Source: an uncultured Clostridia bacterium (GTDB lineage: Bacteria; Bacillota; Clostridia; Christensenellales; Borkfalkiaceae). From it: a DNA stretch of 64,000 bases. The stretch covers positions 1-64,000 of the forward strand of contig CALVXG010000002.1 of NCBI GenBank assembly GCA_944368925.1. The letters run 5' to 3'. The position numbers and the translations under genes are program-made. This document shows, in pieces, positions 51,003 to 60,813 of the stretch. Below the pieces are notes generated by a model, which was not told the origin of the DNA, made no database searches, and saw only the letters and a program-made list of their open reading frames with translations. The stretch's first letter is position 1. Each line of letters begins with the position of its first letter.

Positions 51003-52299
51003 GATACTTTTCAGGTTGGCGCCGCCCGTGATGCTGGCGCAGCTTATTCAGGCATTGTACAATATCATAGACAGTTTTTTTGTCGGGAGATATTCGGATG
51101 CGGGACTGACGGCGCTGTCGATCATTTATCCGATGCAGTTACTGATGATTGCGATTGCGGTCGGGAGCGGGGTCGGGGTGAACACGATCATGGCGGCGAA
51201 GCTGGGAGCGGGCAAGAAAGAGGAAGCGGACGGCTATGCGGGAGTCGGCACGGTGCTTGCTTTGTTTTTATGGGCGGTGTTTGCGCTGATCAGTTGGCTG
51301 ATCATGCCTGCGTACGCGAATATGTCCACAGATTCCGCGCAAGTGGCGGAAGAAGTAATCGTATACGGGAGGATCGTATGCGTTTTCAGCATCGGGTTAT
51401 TTTTGGAGAGTTGCTGGACGAAGGTATTGCAGGCGGACGGCAACATGAAGACGCCGATGGCAGCGCAGATTGCGGGAGCGGCTGTCAACATACTACTTGA
51501 TCCGATTCTGATTTTCGGATTTGCGGGAATTCCGTCGACGGGGATAGCGGGAGCGGCGATCGCGACGGTAGCGGGGCAGGCGGTGGCGGCGCTGATCGTG
51601 ATGAAGAAGGGATTGCGCCGCGTTCCGAAAAAGAATGTGATCGTGCATCATGCGGGGAGTATAATCCGATTCGGGCTGCCGAACATACTGATGCAGTCGG
51701 CGTACACCTTTTACATATTGGGTCTGAATCTGATTCTGGCGACGTTTTCGGACCAAGCGGTGACGGCGCTGGGACTTTATTACAAGTGGCAGACGTTTTT
51801 CTTTATTCCATTGGGGGCGATGCAGACGTGCATCGTGCCCGTGATCAGCTACAATTTTGCGCGCAAGAGCATTGACCGATGTAGGAAAACGCTGTTTACG
51901 TCGGTATGTTTCGGGTGGATCCTGATGGCGGTGGGGACGCTCTGTTTTTTGCTGATCCCGTCGCAGATGCTGCGCGTATTTACGCAAGACGAGCGCGTGA
52001 TACAGATCGGCAGGGTTGGATTTCGGTTTGTGGGGGTGAGCTTCCTGCCGATGGTGACGTCCTTGATTTTTCCCGTCTTTTTCCAGGCGGTGGGGGCGGG
52101 GCTGAAAAGTTCGCTTCTGACGGTGGTGCGCACGGTTGTTTTGTTTGTGCCGCTGGGGTATCTTTTTTCGAGGTTCGGGCTCACGTGGTTTTGGCTGACG
52201 TTTCCCGTCACGGAAGTGCTGACGAGCCTGGTGGGCGTGTTCTTTTACCGCAGGTTTCTGCGCGGAAATTACGCGAGCGGAGAAAAGTGCGGCGCATAA
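50959..52299 (+). CDS. MATE-family efflux transporter
   Basis: 446 residues from the ATG at 50959 (GACGAGG upstream). Twelve hydrophobic segments are expected from the pattern; LAPPVMLAQLIQALYNIIDS is the first and VGRYSDAGLTALSI follows it as in NorM/DinF-type proteins. It exports cationic or drug-like compounds in exchange for Na+ or H+. Regulated by the MarR protein in the same operon. Confidence 0.9.
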   Translation: MEDKTANWGTEKISKILFRLAPPVMLAQLIQALYNIIDSFFVGRYSDAGLTALSIIYPMQLLMIAIAVGSGVGVNTIMAAKLGAGKKEEADGYAGVGTVLALFLWAVFALISWLIMPAYANMSTDSAQVAEEVIVYGRIVCVFSIGLFLESCWTKVLQADGNMKTPMAAQIAGAAVNILLDPILIFGFAGIPSTGIAGAAIATVAGQAVAALIVMKKGLRRVPKKNVIVHHAGSIIRFGLPNILMQSAYTFYILGLNLILATFSDQAVTALGLYYKWQTFFFIPLGAMQTCIVPVISYNFARKSIDRCRKTLFTSVCFGWILMAVGTLCFLLIPSQMLRVFTQDERVIQIGRVGFRFVGVSFLPMVTSLIFPVFFQAVGAGLKSSLLTVVRTVVLFVPLGYLFSRFGLTWFWLTFPVTEVLTSLVGVFFYRRFLRGNYASGEKCGA

Positions 52300-52318
52300 A
52301 GAAGCCGAACGAAAAAAA

Positions 52319-52345
52319 GCCGGCAAAGCGGAACGCTTTGCCGGC
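52319..52345. terminator. bidirectional terminator
   Basis: GCCGGCAAAGCG pairs perfectly with CGCTTTGCCGGC around GAA. Seven T follow on the minus strand, so it mainly ends the gene at 52359-52862. Confidence 0.82.
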
Positions 52346-52358
52346 AGGAAATAATTTG

Positions 52359-52862
52359 TTATTTGATCATTTTTGCGATGGAACCTTTGAAGAAGGTAAC
52401 GACTGCGCCGATGATGGCGAAGATACCGCCAAGGATAGCGCCGATCGCAAGTTTTTCATTGAAGAGCAGGAGGACGCCGTCTTTCACGTCTGAGCCGAGG
52501 CTGATGGCGGTAAAGCCGGTCGTGCTGAACAGGAAGACCGCACCGACCACGAAGCACGCGGTGGCGATGATCTTGATGATAAAGCTTTTACCGCTGATCA
52601 AAGAGATGATGCCGCCGACCAAGGGCAGGACGAAAGCGAGCGTAACCATGATGTTAAACTGGAGCAATTCGATCGTAACGCCGGGGAAGTCAGTGTTTTT
52701 GCTTCCGAAAGCGAGATCCATTCCCGTAATGGAAAAAGAAGAGCCTCCGATTTTTCCGACGTAGGTCACGGCGTCGAGGAACATCATACAGAACGCGGCA
52801 ATGCCGAAAAGCAGCGCGATCGCCCCCGGAATGTAGTAGTTGAGTTTCGATTTTTTAGCCAT
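52359..52862 (-). CDS. four-helix membrane protein of unknown function
   Basis: 167 residues from the ATG at 52862, nine bases after AGAAGGAG; an ATG two codons earlier is too close to the ribosome site. Helices near 6-26, 68-88, 92-112 and 138-160. The loop after helix one has an SFSITGMDLAFG segment. No family recognised. Confidence 0.65.
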   Translation of the reverse strand: MAKKSKLNYYIPGAIALLFGIAAFCMMFLDAVTYVGKIGGSSFSITGMDLAFGSKNTDFPGVTIELLQFNIMVTLAFVLPLVGGIISLISGKSFIIKIIATACFVVGAVFLFSTTGFTAISLGSDVKDGVLLLFNEKLAIGAILGGIFAIIGAVVTFFKGSIAKMIK

Positions 52863-53003
52863 AAACATATTCTCCTTCTATGATATCGATATATCCATTT
52901 TAACATAACGGGACGGAAAAATCAATACTTGACCCGTATTTTTATAAAGTTCGACTGATCGGGGGAAAATGTTGAATAGAGGAAAAAGAGGAGATCGTAC
53001 AAT

Positions 53004-53381
53004 ATGGAAAAAGAGGAGATCATAAGAGCGGCGGAAAGACTGGAAGGGTCAGCGGCGGATTATCCGTTCGAGGGAGATTTTGAAACGGTGGTATTTCGGC
53101 ATAAGCAGACGCGGCGGTGGTTCGGGCTGGTGCTGAAAGTGCCGAAGCGTTATCTTGGCGAGGGAGCGCGGGACGAAGTTTGTCTGAACCTGAAATGTCC
53201 GCGGGATCTTTCGGAGATTTTGCGTCAAAATTATAAGGGGATCCTGCCCGCGTACCACATGAACAAGTCGCATTGGATCACGGTGCGCCTTCATGCGGAC
53301 GTACCGCAGGAAGAGATTTTGCGGCTTTTGGGGTTAAGCTATGACTTGACGGGCGGCAAAGGCGGCAAAGTGCGAGGGTGA
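53004..53381 (+). CDS. MmcQ/YjbR-family protein
   Basis: 125 residues. YPFEGDFETVVFRHKQT, WFGLVLKVP, VCLNLKCPRDLSEILRQ and HMNKSHWITV follow the family order of this CyaY-like DNA-binding fold. Function is not established. Monocistronic. Confidence 0.85.
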   Translation: MEKEEIIRAAERLEGSAADYPFEGDFETVVFRHKQTRRWFGLVLKVPKRYLGEGARDEVCLNLKCPRDLSEILRQNYKGILPAYHMNKSHWITVRLHADVPQEEILRLLGLSYDLTGGKGGKVRG

Positions 53382-53435
53382 GGGCAGAATGTGAAAATAA
53401 TGTGATAAAAAATCGGATAAAAAGTTTGGAATCGA

Positions 53436-53464
53436 TTGCAATTCGCGCGTGTTTATAGTAAAAT
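53436..53464 (+). promoter_or_regulatory. promoter of the uracil/xanthine permease gene
   Basis: TTGCAA (53436-53441), 17 bases, TAAAAT (53459-53464). The leader has a GCCGGCGGAGCCGG hairpin but no PyrR-type anti-antiterminator that I can recognise. Confidence 0.6.
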
Positions 53465-53526
53465 AAATGAGATAGCGAGCCGGCGGAGCCGGAGAGCGAA
53501 AGAAGAAAAGGGAACAGGAGGAATTT

Positions 53527-55113
53527 ATGTCCAACAGCAGAAAACTGCCGCTGACGGCGAAAGATGCGGCGTTGAGTTTTCAGCATATGTTTGCGATGTT
53601 AGGCGCGACGATCACGGTGCCTATTCTTGCGAACATGAGCATTGCGATGGCGATGATCGCCGCGGGTATCGGAACGATCATCTTCTATTTCATTGCGCAG
53701 AAGAAAGTGCCTGTATTTTTGGGTTCGAGTTTTGCGTTTTTGCCTGCGCTGATCGCGGTAGTGGGGCCGGATAAAGAGAAATACAGTGCGGCCTGGCAGG
53801 AAGCGATGGCGGCCGTAGCGATTTCGCTTGTGCTTGCGGGCCTTGTGTACGTGATTTTTGCGATCGTGATAAAGTATGTCGGCGTGCACAAGATCAAGAA
53901 GCTGTTCCCTGCGATCGTGGTGGGGCCTGTGGTGTTGATCATCGGTATGATTCTCGCGCCGAAGGCATTCCAGAGCAACATTATTACGTTTGGTATAGAA
54001 GATGGTGTACGTACTGTAGAACTTTGGAAATCTTGGACGACGGCGATCGTGACGGCGTTGACGATGATCCTCGTCAACGCATATGCGAAGCCGAAGTCGT
54101 TTTTGAAAGTAATACCGATCCTGCTCGGGTTTGCGGTCGGTTATGTCTATGCGTTTATCATCAGCCTTGTGCCGGGCGGCAGTCTGATGAGATATATTGT
54201 GCAGGAAAACAACGTATTCAGTCATTTTGACGGATCTCGCGCATTCAGCAAGGAGAGGATTGTCCTGTTCCAGCATATCGGGGAGGAATTCTCCTTCTAT
54301 CTCGGGTTCTCGTCGCCGACGTTCGGCACGACACTCGTGTCTGCGATTCTCATGATTGTGCCGCTTGCGATCGTCACGTTCATGGAGCATTTGGGCGATA
54401 TCAGTGCGAACAGCACGGTCTGCGGAAAAGATTTCATGGTCGATCCCGGCCTGCATCGTACGGTCTTGGGCGACGGTATTGCGACGGCGGTCAGCGGACT
54501 TTTGGGCGGACCTGCGAACACGACCTACGGCGAAAACACGGCGGTTTTGGCGATTACGAAAAACTACAATCCGCGCAACATTTTCTTTGCGGCGTGCCTT
54601 GCGGTGATTTTCGGTATGTTTACCGTATTTGCTGATTTTCTGGCAACCATTCCTTCGCCAGTTATCGGCGGAGCGTCCATCATTCTTTACGGTATGATTT
54701 CCGCATCCGGTCTTCGTACCCTCGTGGATTCCAAAGTGGACTTCAACAACACGAAGAATCTGATCGTCGTATCGGTGACGCTTGCGATCGGGCTCGGCAT
54801 GGGTTCGATGAGTTTGATCGGCGATGTTCTCGGAAACAACGGTCTGGACGGGTCTATGTTTAAAGTGCTGATCGGCGACGTGGAAATTTCGCCGCTCGCG
54901 ATTGCGACGGTCGTTGCGATTCTGCTCAACCTGATCATTCCGAACACGAAGGAACCGACCAAAGAGCAGGAAGCTGCGGAAGACAAGGCGATCACCAGCC
55001 TTACGCCTTCCACGACGGATCTGGAACTGGTCGAAGAAGAGGACAAGGCGGAAGAGGAAAGCGCGCAAAGCGAAAAAACGGAAGATGTTCCGTTGTCGGA
55101 AAAGAAGTCTTAA
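53527..55113 (+). CDS. uracil/xanthine permease, NCS2 family
   Basis: 528 residues. QHMFAMLGATITVPIL at the start, FLGSSFAFLPALIAVVG near 60-76, and HLGDISANSTVCGKDF near 290 with the substrate-site residues, then NTTYGENTAVLAITK, are UraA hallmarks. Twelve or more membrane helices, then a 50-residue acidic tail. It imports uracil or xanthine by proton symport; which base is open. CAGGAGG precedes the ATG. Confidence 0.9.
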   Translation: MSNSRKLPLTAKDAALSFQHMFAMLGATITVPILANMSIAMAMIAAGIGTIIFYFIAQKKVPVFLGSSFAFLPALIAVVGPDKEKYSAAWQEAMAAVAISLVLAGLVYVIFAIVIKYVGVHKIKKLFPAIVVGPVVLIIGMILAPKAFQSNIITFGIEDGVRTVELWKSWTTAIVTALTMILVNAYAKPKSFLKVIPILLGFAVGYVYAFIISLVPGGSLMRYIVQENNVFSHFDGSRAFSKERIVLFQHIGEEFSFYLGFSSPTFGTTLVSAILMIVPLAIVTFMEHLGDISANSTVCGKDFMVDPGLHRTVLGDGIATAVSGLLGGPANTTYGENTAVLAITKNYNPRNIFFAACLAVIFGMFTVFADFLATIPSPVIGGASIILYGMISASGLRTLVDSKVDFNNTKNLIVVSVTLAIGLGMGSMSLIGDVLGNNGLDGSMFKVLIGDVEISPLAIATVVAILLNLIIPNTKEPTKEQEAAEDKAITSLTPSTTDLELVEEEDKAEEESAQSEKTEDVPLSEKKS

Positions 55114-55132
55114 CCGAATAAAAAAACAATAA

Positions 55133-55167
55133 AAAAGCGCCGCGGCAATTTCTGCCGCGGCGCTTTT
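55133..55167 (+). terminator. intrinsic terminator
   Basis: AAAAGCGCCGCGGCA (55133-55147) pairs perfectly with 55153-55167 around ATTTC, with T in the right arm. Confidence 0.88.
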
Positions 55168-55291
55168 TGCATACGTCCCTTTATTTTCCGAACGAAAAAC
55201 GAAGGGACGCAAAAATTTTAAAGAAAGGCAAAGCCTTTGTCGGCTCATACCCGAACAGGAGCGGAGCAAAATTAAAAAAGGTGCGCCGCCG

Positions 55292-56071
55292 TTATTTTGT
55301 TTTTCCGACAGAGGAGGGGGAGATGTGGAAGACGGAACGGAAACTTTTATAGAAAGTCGGGTAATCGTTGAAGTTCATGAGCGAGGCGACCTGAACGGGT
55401 TGAAATCCGCGCAGGAGGTATTCTCTGGCCGTGTACATTTTTTTGAGGCGGACGAACTGCATGATGCTGATGTGCATGGTTTTGGTGAAGACATGCTGCA
55501 GATAGCTGGGCGAAACGAAGAGGTGAGCGGCGATGTCCTTGGTGGAGAGGGGGGTATCGAGGTTTTCGGCGATGAAAGCGATGGCGCCCGTGACGAGCTG
55601 CGGCATTTCGAGGGGGGAATAGTCGGAATTTTGTGTATCGTAGGCAAGGATGATGAGCAATTCGCTGAGGAAAGACAGGAGCAGGGTATGCAGCGGTTCG
55701 GCGGGGTAGATTTTGGTATAAGAGTCGAATTTTCTGAAAAGATCGAGGACGGCGGGGTCAGCTTTTTTGCAGAAGCCGTGTAATTGCGCGATACATTGCG
55801 GGATAAGTTCGTGGGGGAAGCTGACGACGTACCGTTCGTAGTTTTCGTGCGGGGGCGTTTTGAGGACGTGGTATTTCCCGGGCGGAATGAAGAAGATGGT
55901 ATTTTCCGTAAACTCATAGGAGACGTCTTCGATGAGGAAAGTCCCCGAGCCCTTTACGATGCAGAGAATTTCGCAATCGGTGTGGTGATGGCTGGTAAAG
56001 TGGCTCTTCTCGTTGTTCTGCGTAAAGTTGTGCAAGAACTGAATATTGTTGCAAAGGATCTGGTTCAACAT
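55292..56071 (-). CDS. AraC-family transcriptional regulator
   Basis: 259 residues from the ATG at 56071; the frame stays open to a TTG at 56119 without a ribosome site. TATAAT lies only seven bases before the chosen ATG, so either translation is leaderless or the earlier start is used. The N-terminal part (FTSHHHTDCEILCIVKGSG) is a cupin. The C-terminal part has two helix-turn-helix units (STKDIAAHLFVSPSYLQHVF and PVQVASLMNFNDYPTFYKSF). It is divergent from the glycoside hydrolase gene and probably controls it. Confidence 0.85.
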   Translation of the reverse strand: MLNQILCNNIQFLHNFTQNNEKSHFTSHHHTDCEILCIVKGSGTFLIEDVSYEFTENTIFFIPPGKYHVLKTPPHENYERYVVSFPHELIPQCIAQLHGFCKKADPAVLDLFRKFDSYTKIYPAEPLHTLLLSFLSELLIILAYDTQNSDYSPLEMPQLVTGAIAFIAENLDTPLSTKDIAAHLFVSPSYLQHVFTKTMHISIMQFVRLKKMYTAREYLLRGFQPVQVASLMNFNDYPTFYKSFRSVFHISPSSVGKTK

Positions 56072-56335
56072 AGGAGTATTATAACAGATGAAAGCAGAAA
56101 AAGCAATATAAACAAGCAAAACGGCGGATTATATGTAAAAAATATTCAGTTTTTGACGTGATTGCGGACGGGTAAGCGGCGGTCGGGAAGGGAAAAAAGA
56201 GTATGGCGGACGAAGGGACGGGAGGGGAGATTCGGATAAACAAAAATTGTGCAAAAAAAACAAGAAATTGTGCAAAAAAATGCGGAAAAAGGTTTGCATT
56301 TTCAAAAAAGACGTGTAAAATAGAAGGTGCAGAAA

Positions 56336-59300
56336 ATGCAAATTTTCTCAGATTTAAGGAAAGACGAGGTAAGCATTTTGTTGGATCAATATCGCGGACT
56401 GCCGTTCTGGTGCTGGAACGGTAAATTGGACAAAGCAGAAGTTGTGCGCCAGGTACATATACTCAAAGATATGGGCTTTCGCGGATTTTTCATGCACAGC
56501 AGGACGGGATTGGAGACGGAATATTTAGGGCAGGAGTGGTTTGAGATCGTCACGACGGCGGCGCAGGAAGCGAAGAAGCTGGGGATGACGGCATGGCTGT
56601 ATGACGAAGACAGGTGGCCTTCGGGAACGGCGGGCGGAGAAGTGACGAAGACGTTGGAATTCCAACTCAAATTCATATCGATGTACGATGCGGACGCGGA
56701 ACCGGAACGGGAAGTGCATATCGCGGGGGAACTGGGCAGGTTTGCGGTATGTCTGAACGAACGCGGGGAAATGGAAGATTACTATGCGCTGGAAGAAGGC
56801 GAAGCGTGCAAAGAGGGGTATGTTGCGAAGAAATTTCTGATCGAGCACATGAAGAACGATCAGTTTTACAACGGGTATACCTATGTTGACACGATGAACC
56901 GCAAGGCGACGGAAGCGTTTCTGAACGCGACGCATGAAAGATATCGGAAAAAGTGCGGAGATCTGTTCGGGAAAGTGATCATGGGCATCTTTACGGACGA
57001 ACCGCACCGCGGGGCGGTTCTCAACGGGTTCGGCATTCACAATGCGAACAAGATGCAGATGCTGCCGTACAGTTACGAGCTTTACAACCGTTACCGCAAG
57101 ATCACGGGGGAAAAACTTTCGGAAAAGCTGCCGGAGCTGTTTTATAAGCGTGCGGACAGCAAGATCAACCGTACGATGTATTATTATATCGAGACGGTGG
57201 ATGAGCTTTTCCTGGAAAATTTTGCAAAGCCGTATCACGAATGGTGTCTGAAAAACAAGCTGATCTTTACGGGGCATATTCTGCATGAAGACAGTCTTGC
57301 GATCCAGACGATGTTCGAGGGGAGTATTCAGCGTTTTTACGAGCATATGGATTATCCCGGCGTGGACATTCTTACGGAAGGGAACCGTGCGTACTGGGTT
57401 GCCAAACAGGTGCAGTCGGTGGCGCGTCAGACGGGCAAGAAATTTGTTTTGAGCGAGTTGTACGGCTGTACGGGCTGGCAGTTTAATTTCCGTTCGCATC
57501 GCGACGTCGGTGTATGGCAGGCGCTGCTCGGGATCAATCTGCGTTGCCATCACCTTTGCTGGTACACGATGGAGGGCGAAGCCAAGCGCGACTATCCGGC
57601 AAGCATCTTCTACCAGTCGGGTTGGTACAAAGATTATAAATACATAGAAGATTATTTTGCAAGGCTGGGCGAGATTTTGGACAAAGGCAAGCCGCAATGC
57701 GAAGTGCTGGTCATAAATCCCGTGGAGAGTGCGTGGCTGTACCCGCGCGTCGGCTGGGAGAAGAATTTCTTCGAGTTGCAGTTAGACGATGCGAAGCGCC
57801 TGGAAGAGGAATACGGCAAGCTGTTCGGGATCCTTACGACGGGGCAGGTCGATTTTGATTACGGCGACGAAGAGATGCTGGCGCGGTATGCGCGGATCAA
57901 GACGGACTCCGACGGCGCGGTGCTGAAATTCGGCAAAGCGGTTTATCGCTGCATCGTGATCAACGGTATGGATACGATCCGTTCGTCCACGCTCGCGGTG
58001 GTGAAAAAATTCAAAGCGGCGGGCGGCAGAGTGATCGTTGCGGGAAGAATGCCCGAATACGTGGACGCGACGAAGCCGTTTGCGGAAGAGAACCTGCGCG
58101 GCTGCGAGCGCATACCTTTTGAGCGGGACGCGGTGCTGAACAGTTTGCAGGCGTACAGGAGAATACAGATCGATTCCGAGGAGATCCTGACGGCGGTCAG
58201 ACGCGTGAAGGACGGGTATTATGCGGTATGTCTGAACACGGACCGAGACGCGAAAAAGGAAGGGCTGACGCTGCAATTTGACCGTGCCTACAACGTGGAC
58301 GAGATACGTTTGGAAGACGGGAAAAAGGCGGGCGTTGCGGAGGAAGCCGAAAAGATCACGGTGGATTTCGAGCCGGGCGAATGCAGGGTATTCCGTCTGA
58401 TGCGTCAGGACAAATGCGAGAAGCTTGCGCAGGCGGAAGAGGAAAAGAGCGAAACGGTGCTGCAGAGCGAAATGGCCTACGAACTGTCGGAGCGCAACGT
58501 TTTGCCGCTGGATTTTGTGACGTACACGCTTGACGGCAAGACAGACGGAAAGGAATACGAGATCCTGCGTGCGGACCGCAAGGTGCGCAAAGCGCTGGGT
58601 ATGCCTCTTCGCGGGGGCGAGATGGTGCAGCCGTGGTATCGTGAGAAGTACGGATTCGTAAAGAACGAAACAGAAAAGCATACGCTGCGCCTCAAATATA
58701 CGTTCAATGCGGAAGAGCTTCCCGAGACGGAATATCGGCTGATCATGGAGCAGAGCGAGCGCTGGGAGATTCGGCTGAACCGTAAAAAGCTGGATAAGAC
58801 GGTGAAAGGGCATTGGATCGACAAATGTTTTGACGAGCTCGAGATCCCGCGCGCGTTTTTGAAGAAAGGGAAAAACACGCTGGAGATGACGGCGGAGTTC
58901 GATGCGGGACTGAATCCGGAGTGTGTCTACATTGCGGGGAATTTCGGGGTCGGTCTGGAAGGCAAAAAGACGTGGATCTGTAAATTGCCGGAGAAGTTGA
59001 AGACGGGCGACATCACGTACCAGGGACTGCCTTTCTACAGCGGCAAGATCACTTATCATACGGGAATTTGCGAAGGCCGTCTGCGCGTGCAGCTGGAAGA
59101 TTGCTGCGGAGCGGTGAGCAAGGTTTCGGCGGGGAAATATTCCGAATACGTCGCGTTTGCGCCGTATGAAAGCAAGGTCTTTGATTGCAAGGGCGAATTG
59201 AAGATCGAAGTTTCCCTTACGCGCCGCAATACGTTCGGCCCGCTGCATTATGCGCCCGTTTTGTGCGGCGCATACGGCCCCGAACTTTTTGTGGAGGACG

Positions 59301-59374
59301 GCGAAACGTATACGGACAATTATTGTCTGATCCCGCAGGGCATCAGCGACCGTGTGACGGTAAAATTCTATTGA
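56336..59374 (+). CDS. large glycoside hydrolase, GH106-like
   Basis: 1012 residues from the ATG at 56336 (AGAAGG eight bases upstream; a GTG three codons earlier overlaps that site). PFWCWNGKLDKAEVVRQV, GFRGFFMHSRTGL and AWLYDEDRWPSGTAGG near 20-90 match the barrel of rhamnosidase-like (GH106) and related unclassified hydrolases. GIFTDEPHRGA near 217 and FVLSELYGCTGW near 375 supply acidic residues. The C-terminal 250 residues are beta-rich with ETEYRLIMEQSERWEIRLN. There is no signal peptide, so it acts inside the cell on imported oligosaccharides. The exact sugar is unknown. A TTGCAT-16-TAAAAT promoter precedes it. Confidence 0.8.
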   Translation: MQIFSDLRKDEVSILLDQYRGLPFWCWNGKLDKAEVVRQVHILKDMGFRGFFMHSRTGLETEYLGQEWFEIVTTAAQEAKKLGMTAWLYDEDRWPSGTAGGEVTKTLEFQLKFISMYDADAEPEREVHIAGELGRFAVCLNERGEMEDYYALEEGEACKEGYVAKKFLIEHMKNDQFYNGYTYVDTMNRKATEAFLNATHERYRKKCGDLFGKVIMGIFTDEPHRGAVLNGFGIHNANKMQMLPYSYELYNRYRKITGEKLSEKLPELFYKRADSKINRTMYYYIETVDELFLENFAKPYHEWCLKNKLIFTGHILHEDSLAIQTMFEGSIQRFYEHMDYPGVDILTEGNRAYWVAKQVQSVARQTGKKFVLSELYGCTGWQFNFRSHRDVGVWQALLGINLRCHHLCWYTMEGEAKRDYPASIFYQSGWYKDYKYIEDYFARLGEILDKGKPQCEVLVINPVESAWLYPRVGWEKNFFELQLDDAKRLEEEYGKLFGILTTGQVDFDYGDEEMLARYARIKTDSDGAVLKFGKAVYRCIVINGMDTIRSSTLAVVKKFKAAGGRVIVAGRMPEYVDATKPFAEENLRGCERIPFERDAVLNSLQAYRRIQIDSEEILTAVRRVKDGYYAVCLNTDRDAKKEGLTLQFDRAYNVDEIRLEDGKKAGVAEEAEKITVDFEPGECRVFRLMRQDKCEKLAQAEEEKSETVLQSEMAYELSERNVLPLDFVTYTLDGKTDGKEYEILRADRKVRKALGMPLRGGEMVQPWYREKYGFVKNETEKHTLRLKYTFNAEELPETEYRLIMEQSERWEIRLNRKKLDKTVKGHWIDKCFDELEIPRAFLKKGKNTLEMTAEFDAGLNPECVYIAGNFGVGLEGKKTWICKLPEKLKTGDITYQGLPFYSGKITYHTGICEGRLRVQLEDCCGAVSKVSAGKYSEYVAFAPYESKVFDCKGELKIEVSLTRRNTFGPLHYAPVLCGAYGPELFVEDGETYTDNYCLIPQGISDRVTVKFY

Positions 59375-59410
59375 TTAAAAAAATGCGGCCGCCGATGCGG
59401 CAGCATAGAA

Positions 59411-59475
59411 AAAGGGGAGCTGCCTTGCCCTTGCGGGGCGGGCGGCGCCCCTTTGCACCGTTTTTTTCGCGTATG
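59411..59475 (+). terminator. probable terminator after the glycoside hydrolase
   Basis: AAAGGGGAGCTGCC pairs imperfectly with GGCGGCGCCCCTTT, with an inner GC hairpin, followed by CACCGTTTTTTT. Confidence 0.55.
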
Positions 59476-59632
59476 ATTGGCTCGCCCATCGGCAGGAGGG
59501 GCGGGCGCTGAAAAGTATGGGAATGCTACAAAGTGTGCGCGCATACAAAGTACTGTGTGTGCCGTAATCTGCCGCCTGAGGGCGGTGTGAAATATGGAAA
59601 GTCAAAAACTGAAAGAGAGAGGAGGGAGAAGA

Positions 59633-60082
59633 ATGGTAAGGAAGATGACGCAGGCAGATCGGGAAGATTTTTTGCGGCTGTCGGAGATATTTTATGCGTC
59701 GCCCGCGGTCATGCACAGCATTCCTTTTGCCTATCACGAGCGTGCGTTCGAGGAGCTGATGCGTTCGGACGAATACGGAGACGGGTATATTCTGGAAAAG
59801 GACGGGAAAGCAGTCGGCTTCGGGCTCACGGCAAAGACGTATTCGCGGGAAGCGGGCGGAAAGGTTCTGTGGCTGGAAGAGCTGTTTGTATTGCCGGAAT
59901 TTCGCTCTTGCGGTCTCGGGCGCGAATTTTTTGCCATGGCGGAAGCGCAGGCAATCAAAGAGGGCTTTGCGCGCATACGGCTGGAAGTGGAGGAAGAAAA
60001 CGGCAGAGCGCGTTCTCTGTACGAAAGACTGGGATATAAGACGCTCGGTTACAGACAGATGTACAAGGAGTTGAATGTGTAA
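59633..60082 (+). CDS. GNAT-family acetyltransferase
   Basis: 149 residues from the ATG at 59633, after GGAGGGAG. LEELFVLPEFRSCGLGREFF holds the acetyl-CoA pyrophosphate loop (RSCGLG), and ENGRARSLYERLGYK is the usual C-terminal motif. Substrate unknown. AraC-type and glycoside hydrolase genes upstream are probably unrelated to it. Confidence 0.88.
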   Translation: MVRKMTQADREDFLRLSEIFYASPAVMHSIPFAYHERAFEELMRSDEYGDGYILEKDGKAVGFGLTAKTYSREAGGKVLWLEELFVLPEFRSCGLGREFFAMAEAQAIKEGFARIRLEVEEENGRARSLYERLGYKTLGYRQMYKELNV

Positions 60083-60210
60083 ATTCCGCGGGGAAATTGC
60101 CGTGCAGATAAAAAGATACGAAAATGCGGGGAGATAAGAACAGCGATGCGGGTTTTTGCATAGTATGTAAGTGGAGGCAACTCCGATTTATTTACGAGGG
60201 GGCAAAAATT

Positions 60211-60579
60211 ATGTGTCTGCTGTATTCTATTCTTTTCGGCGGAAACTGTGGCTGTCACCGCAACAGCGGTTGTTATGAAAACAATTTTGTCCGTTCGGGC
60301 GGATGCGGCTGCGGCAGCAGTTCGGTACGTTCGGGCGGGTGCGGCTGCAACGGGAGCGAATCGGCTTATTCGGGCGGATGGAACTGCGAATCGAATTCTT
60401 CGTATTGCGGGAACAACGCGTCGGCGCAGAACCTCTGCGCTTCGGCGGGATGCTGCAATTCCTGTAACCGTTGCTGTTCGGGGTACGGGCGTCACGGCGG
60501 TGACTGCGTCTGCGGCGACGTATGTTATTATTGCAGGCAGTACGCGCTGTGCCGTTGCTGCAATCGTTGCGGAAACTGA
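60211..60579 (+). CDS. cysteine- and glycine-rich small protein
   Basis: 122 residues from the ATG at 60211, with GAGGGGGC upstream. It has 24 cysteines, about one residue in five. RSGGCGC occurs twice and CC pairs dominate the second half (GCCNSCNRCC, CRCCNRCG). The first residues LLYSILFGG are mildly hydrophobic, too short for a secretion signal. A terminator follows at once, so it is a stand-alone gene. A metal-binding or spore-coat-like role would fit; the family is not recognised. Repetitive codons make chance a possible reason for some repeats, but the ribosome site and terminator support expression. Confidence 0.65.
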   Translation: MCLLYSILFGGNCGCHRNSGCYENNFVRSGGCGCGSSSVRSGGCGCNGSESAYSGGWNCESNSSYCGNNASAQNLCASAGCCNSCNRCCSGYGRHGGDCVCGDVCYYCRQYALCRCCNRCGN

Positions 60580-60590
60580 GTGCATACGGA

Positions 60591-60618
60591 AAAGGCGGCG
60601 TTTTCGCCGCCTTTTTTT
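60591..60618 (+). terminator. intrinsic terminator
   Basis: AAAGGCGGCG (60591-60600) pairs with CGCCGCCTTT around TTTT, followed by TTTT. Confidence 0.85.
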
Positions 60619-60770
60619 CCGCAAGTCTTTGCCGCAAAAACGCATAAGAGATAAGCATCGCCGCAGGGAACGGCTACGTAAGGAAACGGCTTAAAAGTTT
60701 GGATAACGGAAAAGAGGGAGGCTCATGCGGAAAGCGGGCGTATTTTTTGGTGAAATCATGCCGTCCGCGA

Positions 60771-60799
60771 TTGCATTTTAACGGAAAATATAGTAAAAT
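60771..60799 (+). promoter_or_regulatory. promoter of tRNA-Leu
   Basis: TTGCAT (60771-60776), 17 bases, TAAAAT (60794-60799), 15 bases before the tRNA. Confidence 0.65.
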
Positions 60800-60813
60800 A
60801 AAGAAAGGGTTAT

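Noticed and set aside
53599-55269. 556-residue minus-strand frame opposite the uracil permease
   Set aside because: Antisense to a well-recognised transporter gene and highly basic without domains.
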